DNA of 60,362 nucleotides from positions 1 to 60,362 of the forward strand of contig JAEUPB010000102.1 of the NCBI GenBank assembly GCA_016789955.1, given 5' to 3'. A program made the translations under genes and the position numbers. Of the stretch, positions 56,043 through 60,362 are shown piece after piece. Each line of letters begins with the position of its first letter. Position 1 is the stretch's first letter. The notes beneath the pieces were generated by a model. The model searched no databases, had not been told where the DNA came from, and saw only the letters and a list, made by a program, of their open reading frames with translations. Origin of the DNA: Rubrivivax sp. Lineage in GTDB: Bacteria > Pseudomonadota > Gammaproteobacteria > Burkholderiales > Burkholderiaceae_C.

Positions 56043-57585
56043 CCACCCGACCTCCCTGCGCCGCCGCGATTGGCTCGGCACGATGGGCGCGTTCACTGCC
56101 GCCGGCCTCGGCCTCGGCCCGCTGGCCGCCCGCGGGCAGGTGCGCGGCGGCGTGCTGCGCGTCGCGGCGCCGCACAACCCGACGACGATGGACCCGTCCA
56201 CCGGCCGGCACGGCAACGACCACGTGTTCCTGTTCCCGGCGTTCGACGCGCTGATCGACCTCGACATGGAGACGCTGCTGCCGCGGCCCGGCATCGCACA
56301 GGCCTGGAGCACGCCCGACCCGACCACCTTCGTGCTCGACATCCGGCCCGGCGTGGTCTTCCACGACGGCACGCCGTGCGATGCCGAGGCGGTGCGCTTC
56401 AACCTCGAGCGCTCGCGCACCGACCCGAAGTCGAACGTCAAGATCGACCTCGTCAACGTGGCGTCGGTCGACGTGAGCGGGCCGCTGCAGGTGACGTTGC
56501 GGCTGAAGGCCCCCGACAGCGTGATGCCGATGACGCTGGCCGACCGGCCGGGGATGATGTCGTCGCCGGCGGCGATCAGGAAGTTCGGCGCCGACTACGA
56601 CCGCAACCCCGTGGGCGCCGGCCCCTGGAAGGTGGTGAGCTGGAAGGACAACGAAAAGGTCACCTACACGCGGCACACGGCGTACTGGCGCAAGGACCGG
56701 CCCTATCTCGACGGGCTGGAGCTGTCGGTGATCCCCGAGGTCAACACCGGGCTGCGCACGGTGATCGCCGGCCAGAACGACCTCGTCTACGCGCTGGCGC
56801 CGCAGCAGAAGGCGGTGGTCGAGCGCGCGGGCGGGCTGCGGCTGGTGCAGGGCCGCACGCTGGCCACGTGGCAGATCTACCTGAACTACGCCAAGGCGCC
56901 GCTGGACAACCTGAAGGTGCGGCTGGCGATGTGTCACGCCGTCGACCGCGACGAGTTCAACCGGCTCACCACCGCCGGCATCGCCGAGCCGACGGTGCAG
57001 ACGCTGCCCAAGGGGCACTGGGCGCACGACCCCTCGCTGGACGGCACCTACCGGCACGACCCGGTGCTGGCGCGCCGGCTGCTGGCCGAAGCCGGCCACC
57101 CGAACGGCGTGGAGATCGAGATCTACGCCGCCAACGACCAGCGCTCGCAGCAGCGGCAGGAGGTGCTGATCGAGCAGTACCGCAAGTCCGGCATCCGGCT
57201 GAAGTTCCTCAGCGTGCCGGCCAACGAGCTGGGCGCCAAGTTCATGGGCGAGAAGCTGGGCCACGCGGCGCTGTCGGTCTACACGGGCCGCGTCGACCCG
57301 AGCCAGTTCTTCAGCATCATGTTCGACAAGACGTCGTTCATCAACGCGTCGCGCATGGAGGGCGCACCGGGGCTGGAGGCGGCGATGCTCGAGGCCCGCC
57401 GGCTGCAGAAGCTGGAGGACCGCCGCGCGGCGATCCACAAGGTGCTGCGCCTGGTCAACGAGCACGCGCTGTACGTGCCGCTGCTGCTGCAGCCCGAGGT
57501 CGACGCGATGACCGCGCGCGTCAAGGGCTTCAAGCCCAACCTGCTGGGCAAGCCGCGGTTCGACGACACCTGGCTCGAAGGCTGA
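56035..57585 (+). CDS. ABC transporter substrate-binding protein, DppA/OppA family
   Basis: 516 residues, ATG overlapping the previous stop by 8 bp. The N-terminus LRRRDWLGTMGAFTAAGLGL looks like a Tat (twin-arginine) signal, so it may be exported folded. SBP family 5 features: NPTTMDPSTGRHGNDHVF, VVFHDGTPCDAEAVRFNLER, NPVGAGPWKV, RLAMCHAVDRDEFN and VPLLLQPEVDAM. The family binds peptides, opines, nickel or other large solutes; the clustering with CoA ligase 2 suggests a carboxylic acid here. Confidence 0.93.
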   Translation: MHDHPTSLRRRDWLGTMGAFTAAGLGLGPLAARGQVRGGVLRVAAPHNPTTMDPSTGRHGNDHVFLFPAFDALIDLDMETLLPRPGIAQAWSTPDPTTFVLDIRPGVVFHDGTPCDAEAVRFNLERSRTDPKSNVKIDLVNVASVDVSGPLQVTLRLKAPDSVMPMTLADRPGMMSSPAAIRKFGADYDRNPVGAGPWKVVSWKDNEKVTYTRHTAYWRKDRPYLDGLELSVIPEVNTGLRTVIAGQNDLVYALAPQQKAVVERAGGLRLVQGRTLATWQIYLNYAKAPLDNLKVRLAMCHAVDRDEFNRLTTAGIAEPTVQTLPKGHWAHDPSLDGTYRHDPVLARRLLAEAGHPNGVEIEIYAANDQRSQQRQEVLIEQYRKSGIRLKFLSVPANELGAKFMGEKLGHAALSVYTGRVDPSQFFSIMFDKTSFINASRMEGAPGLEAAMLEARRLQKLEDRRAAIHKVLRLVNEHALYVPLLLQPEVDAMTARVKGFKPNLLGKPRFDDTWLEG

Positions 57586-57597
57586 AGGGCAGCGGGC

Positions 57598-58563
57598 ATG
57601 GCGCAGAGCCTCGGGCGACGCTACGCGACGCTGGTCGGGCGTCGGCTGGTGCAGGTCCTGCCGGTGCTGGTGCTGGCCACCTTCGTCGTGTTCGCGCTCG
57701 TGCAGCTGATCCCCGGCGACCTCGCCGTGACGCTGGCCGGCGAAGGGGTCAGCGAGCAGCGCATCCAGGAGATCCGCCAGCAGCACGGCCTCGACCAGCC
57801 GCTGCCGGTGCAGTACGGGCGCTGGCTGTGGCAGGCGGCGCAGGGCGACCTGTCGACGTCGCTGCTGTCGCGCGAACCGGTGGCGACGTCGATCGCGCGG
57901 CGGCTGCCGAACACGCTGCTGATCGTCTCGCTGGCGCTGCTGATCTCGATGGCGGCCGGCATCCCGCTGGGCATCGTGGCCGCCACGCGCCCGGGCTCGC
58001 GGCTCGACGGCTTCGTCACCACGCTCGGCTCGCTGGGCATCGCACTGCCCGGCTTCTGGCTGGCGATGATCCTGGTGGCGGTGCTGTCGATGAAGCTGCA
58101 GTGGTTCCCGGTGTCGGGCGCCAAGCCCTTCGGCACCGAGCCGTTGCGCGCGCTGCACCACGCCTTCCTGCCGGCGCTGGCCCTGGCCGCCAGCGGCGTG
58201 GCCGAGGTCGCGCGCCAGGCGCGCAGCGCGCTGCTCGAGGTGATGGGCTCGCAGTACGTGCGCACGCTGCACGCCAAGGGGCTGCCGCTGTCGTCGGTGT
58301 TCTGGAAGCACGGGCTGAAGAACGTCAGCGTGGTGCTGCTCACCGTGTTCGGCCTCACGGTCAACCGCATGCTCGGCGCCACGGTGGTCATCGAGGCGGT
58401 GTTCGCGGTGCCCGGCATGGGCAGCCTGATCGTCAACGCGGCCACCGGCAAGGACTTCCCGGTGGTGCAGGGCGTGATGCTGACGATGGTGCTGATCGTC
58501 ATCGGGCTGAACCTGCTGATCGATATGCTCTACGTCGTGCTCGACCCGCGGGTGTCGCGATGA
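57598..58563 (+). CDS. ABC transporter permease (DppB-like)
   Basis: 321 residues, six membrane helices. N-terminal LVQVLPVLVLATFVVFALVQ, RIQEIRQQHGLDQPLPVQYG, the EAA-type cytoplasmic loop RTLHAKGLPLSSVFWKHGLK, and AVPGMGSLIVNA. First permease of the importer, 12 bp after the binding-protein gene. Confidence 0.94.
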   Translation: MAQSLGRRYATLVGRRLVQVLPVLVLATFVVFALVQLIPGDLAVTLAGEGVSEQRIQEIRQQHGLDQPLPVQYGRWLWQAAQGDLSTSLLSREPVATSIARRLPNTLLIVSLALLISMAAGIPLGIVAATRPGSRLDGFVTTLGSLGIALPGFWLAMILVAVLSMKLQWFPVSGAKPFGTEPLRALHHAFLPALALAASGVAEVARQARSALLEVMGSQYVRTLHAKGLPLSSVFWKHGLKNVSVVLLTVFGLTVNRMLGATVVIEAVFAVPGMGSLIVNAATGKDFPVVQGVMLTMVLIVIGLNLLIDMLYVVLDPRVSR

Positions 58564-59426
58564 GCGCGCAGGCCTCGGCCTCAGGCACACCGGTGCGCCC
58601 GCCCCGCCGCTGGCGTCGCCCGCGCCTGGGCACGGCGCTGGCGCTGGCCTACCTCGCGGTGCTGCTGCTGCTGGCGCTGGCGGCCCCGTGGGCGGCGCCG
58701 CACTCGCCCACCGCGCAGGACCCCGCCGGCGTGCTGGCGCCCCCGAGCGCGGCCAACTGGCTGGGCACCGACGACCTCGGCCGCGACGTCTTCAGCCGCC
58801 TCGTCCACGGCGCGCCGCTGACGCTGTCGGCAAGCCTGCTGGCGGTCGGCGTGGCCACCGCGATCGGGCTGCCGCTGGGCCTGCTGGCGGGCTACCTCGG
58901 CGGCTGGTTCGACGAGCTGATCAGCCGCGTCGTCGACACGCTGCTGTCGTTCCCGGCCATCGTGCTGGCGATCGGCGTGACCGGTGCGCTGGGCGTCGGG
59001 CTGACCAACAGCATGATCGCCGTCGGCGTGGTGTTCTCGCCGACGCTGGCGCGGCTGGTGCGCGGGCAGACGCTGATCGTGCGCAGCGAGCTGTACGTCG
59101 ACGCCGCGCGCTGCTTCGGCGCCGGGCCCGGCCGCATCATCGTGCGTCACATCCTGCCCAACGCGGTGCAACCGGTGCTGGTGCAGATGACGCTGCTGCT
59201 GGCGGCGGCGCTGCTGGCCGAGGCGAGCCTGAGCTTCCTGGGGCTGGGCGTGCAGCCGCCGCAGCCGAGCTGGGGCGCGATGCTGGCGCGCGCCTACCAC
59301 TACATGGAGATCGCGCCGGAGCAGATGTACGCGCCGGGCATCGCGATCCTGCTGACGGCGCTGGCCTTCAACACGCTGGGCGAGAGCCTGCGGGTCGCGC
59401 TGGACCCGACGCTGCGCCACCGCTGA
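58560..59426 (+). CDS. ABC transporter permease (DppC-like)
   Basis: 288 residues, overlapping dppB by 4 bp (ATGA). N-terminal helix LALAYLAVLLLLALAAPWAA, then LGTDDLGRDVFSRLVHGAPL, the EAA loop YVDAARCFGAGPGRIIVRHI and SLSFLGLGVQPPQPSWG, all typical of DppC/OppC. Second permease of the importer. Confidence 0.94.
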   Translation: MSAQASASGTPVRPPRRWRRPRLGTALALAYLAVLLLLALAAPWAAPHSPTAQDPAGVLAPPSAANWLGTDDLGRDVFSRLVHGAPLTLSASLLAVGVATAIGLPLGLLAGYLGGWFDELISRVVDTLLSFPAIVLAIGVTGALGVGLTNSMIAVGVVFSPTLARLVRGQTLIVRSELYVDAARCFGAGPGRIIVRHILPNAVQPVLVQMTLLLAAALLAEASLSFLGLGVQPPQPSWGAMLARAYHYMEIAPEQMYAPGIAILLTALAFNTLGESLRVALDPTLRHR

Positions 59427-59428
59427 CC

Positions 59429-60362
59429 ATGGCCGCCGCCGATTCCGCACCGCTGCTCGCCGTCGACGATCTCTCGATCCGCTTCCGCGCGGGTGGCGGC
59501 GAGCTGGAGGTGACCCGCGGCGTGACCTTCACCGTGCAGCGCGGCGAGCGCGTGGGCATCGTCGGCGAGAGCGGCTGCGGCAAGACCGTCACCGGGCTGG
59601 CGCTGATGGGGCAGCTGCCGGGCCACCTGGCGCGCGTCTCGGGCAGCGTGCGCTTCGAGGGCCGCGAACTGCTGGCGATGTCGCGCGCCGAGCGCCGCAC
59701 GGTGTGCGGGCCGGGCATGGGCATGATCTTCCAGGAGCCGATGAGCGCGCTCGACCCGGTGTTCACCGTCGGCGAGCAGATCGTCGAGACGCTGCTGGCG
59801 CACCGCGCGATGGGCCGCGCCGAGGCCCGCGAGCGGGCGGTGGAGGCGCTGGCGCGCGTGGGCATCCCGCTGCCGCAGCGGCGCTTCCACGAGTACCCGC
59901 ACTCGCTGTCGGGCGGCATGCGGCAGCGCGTGATGATCGCCATCGCGCTGGCCTGCGAGCCGCGGCTGCTGATCGCCGACGAGCCGACCACGGCGCTGGA
60001 CGTGACGATCCAGGCGCAGATCGTCGAGCTGCTGCTGTCGATCAGCGAGCGCACCGGCACCGCGCTGCTGTTCATCACGCACGACCTCGGCGTGGTGGCC
60101 GAGATCGCGACGCGCGTGATCACGATGTACGCCGGCGAGGTGGTGGAGGACGCGCCGATCGAGCAGGTGTACGCGCGGCCGCGGCATCCCTACACGGCGG
60201 GGCTGATGGCCTCGCTGCCCGACCTCGCGCGGCGCGGGCAGCTGCTGGCGTCGATCCCCGGCCGGGTGCCGCAGCCCGGCGACATGCCGGCCGGGTGCCG
60301 CTTCCGGCCGCGCTGCCCGCACGCCGCGGCCGGCTGCGACGCGCCGCAGCCGCTGCGGCGCG
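59429..60362 (+). CDS. ABC transporter ATPase (DppD-like), 3' end outside window
   Basis: At least 311 residues; the frame is still open at the window edge. Walker A GESGCGKTVTG, Q-loop MIFQEPMSALDPVF, signature LSGGMRQRVMIAIAL, Walker B LLIADEPTTALD, H-loop FITHDLGVVAE, and the C-terminal motif CRFRPRCPHAAAGC. Only a short tail should be missing. It starts 2 bp after the dppC stop. Confidence 0.94.
   Translation, partial: MAAADSAPLLAVDDLSIRFRAGGGELEVTRGVTFTVQRGERVGIVGESGCGKTVTGLALMGQLPGHLARVSGSVRFEGRELLAMSRAERRTVCGPGMGMIFQEPMSALDPVFTVGEQIVETLLAHRAMGRAEARERAVEALARVGIPLPQRRFHEYPHSLSGGMRQRVMIAIALACEPRLLIADEPTTALDVTIQAQIVELLLSISERTGTALLFITHDLGVVAEIATRVITMYAGEVVEDAPIEQVYARPRHPYTAGLMASLPDLARRGQLLASIPGRVPQPGDMPAGCRFRPRCPHAAAGCDAPQPLRR

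Overview
This window is about 60.4 kb of very GC-rich DNA that is almost entirely coding. Gene content points to a betaproteobacterium of the order Burkholderiales (Rubrivivax/Leptothrix/Comamonadaceae-like). The evidence is the lptD-surA-rsmA string, the metX-metW pair, a MaeB-type malic enzyme, a Bug/TctC binding protein, a TRAP operon and a double-length UvrA. This placement is an inference; no rRNA or tRNA gene is present to confirm it.

Left part (1-18.3 kb), mostly housekeeping. It holds the 3' end of maeB, then a secreted barnase/RNase Sa-type ribonuclease with a barstar-type inhibitor. The outer-membrane biogenesis string lptD-surA-rsmA is on the minus strand, followed by an M20 dipeptidase, a TPR methyltransferase with a VOC protein, a PAS histidine kinase, metX-metW, and an FMN/Fe-S glutamate-synthase-like protein tightly coupled to a hybrid histidine kinase.

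Middle part (18.3-37.5 kb). It holds a GST; a TRAP transporter (dctP-dctQ-dctM) translationally coupled to a cytosine-deaminase-type amidohydrolase; a small hypothetical protein; a PP2C phosphatase; a secreted metzincin-type protease with PPC and PKD domains; a cyclase-ATPase-TPR regulator; a 1,892-residue UvrA made of two fused UvrA units; and an orphan LivK-type binding protein.

Right part (37.5-60.4 kb), one accessory catabolic region. It encodes two AMP-forming CoA ligases, an ADP-forming acyl-CoA synthetase, an acyl-CoA dehydrogenase, a MaoC hydratase, a PaaG-like isomerase, two thiolase-fold proteins without the usual nucleophilic Cys, two DUF35 (Zn-ribbon/OB) proteins, a single-chain biotin-dependent acyl-CoA carboxylase, an SDR, a Bug binding protein, a FadR-type GntR regulator, and a dipeptide-type ABC transporter (ATPase, binding protein, two permeases and a second ATPase that runs off the window). 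Together they look like import, CoA activation, carboxylation, dehydrogenation/hydration and (retro)aldol cleavage of an unknown carboxylic acid.

The most striking non-coding signal is a GTATAC-N4-GYATRC element. It occurs in four promoter regions of that catabolic block (about 37,994; 41,308; 46,240; 47,466) and, in two of them, as half-sites phased every 10 bp. I propose it is the operator of the GntR protein, making the whole block one regulon. No stretch over 300 bases lacks a gene. I saw no CRISPR array, tRNA, rRNA or insertion sequence.
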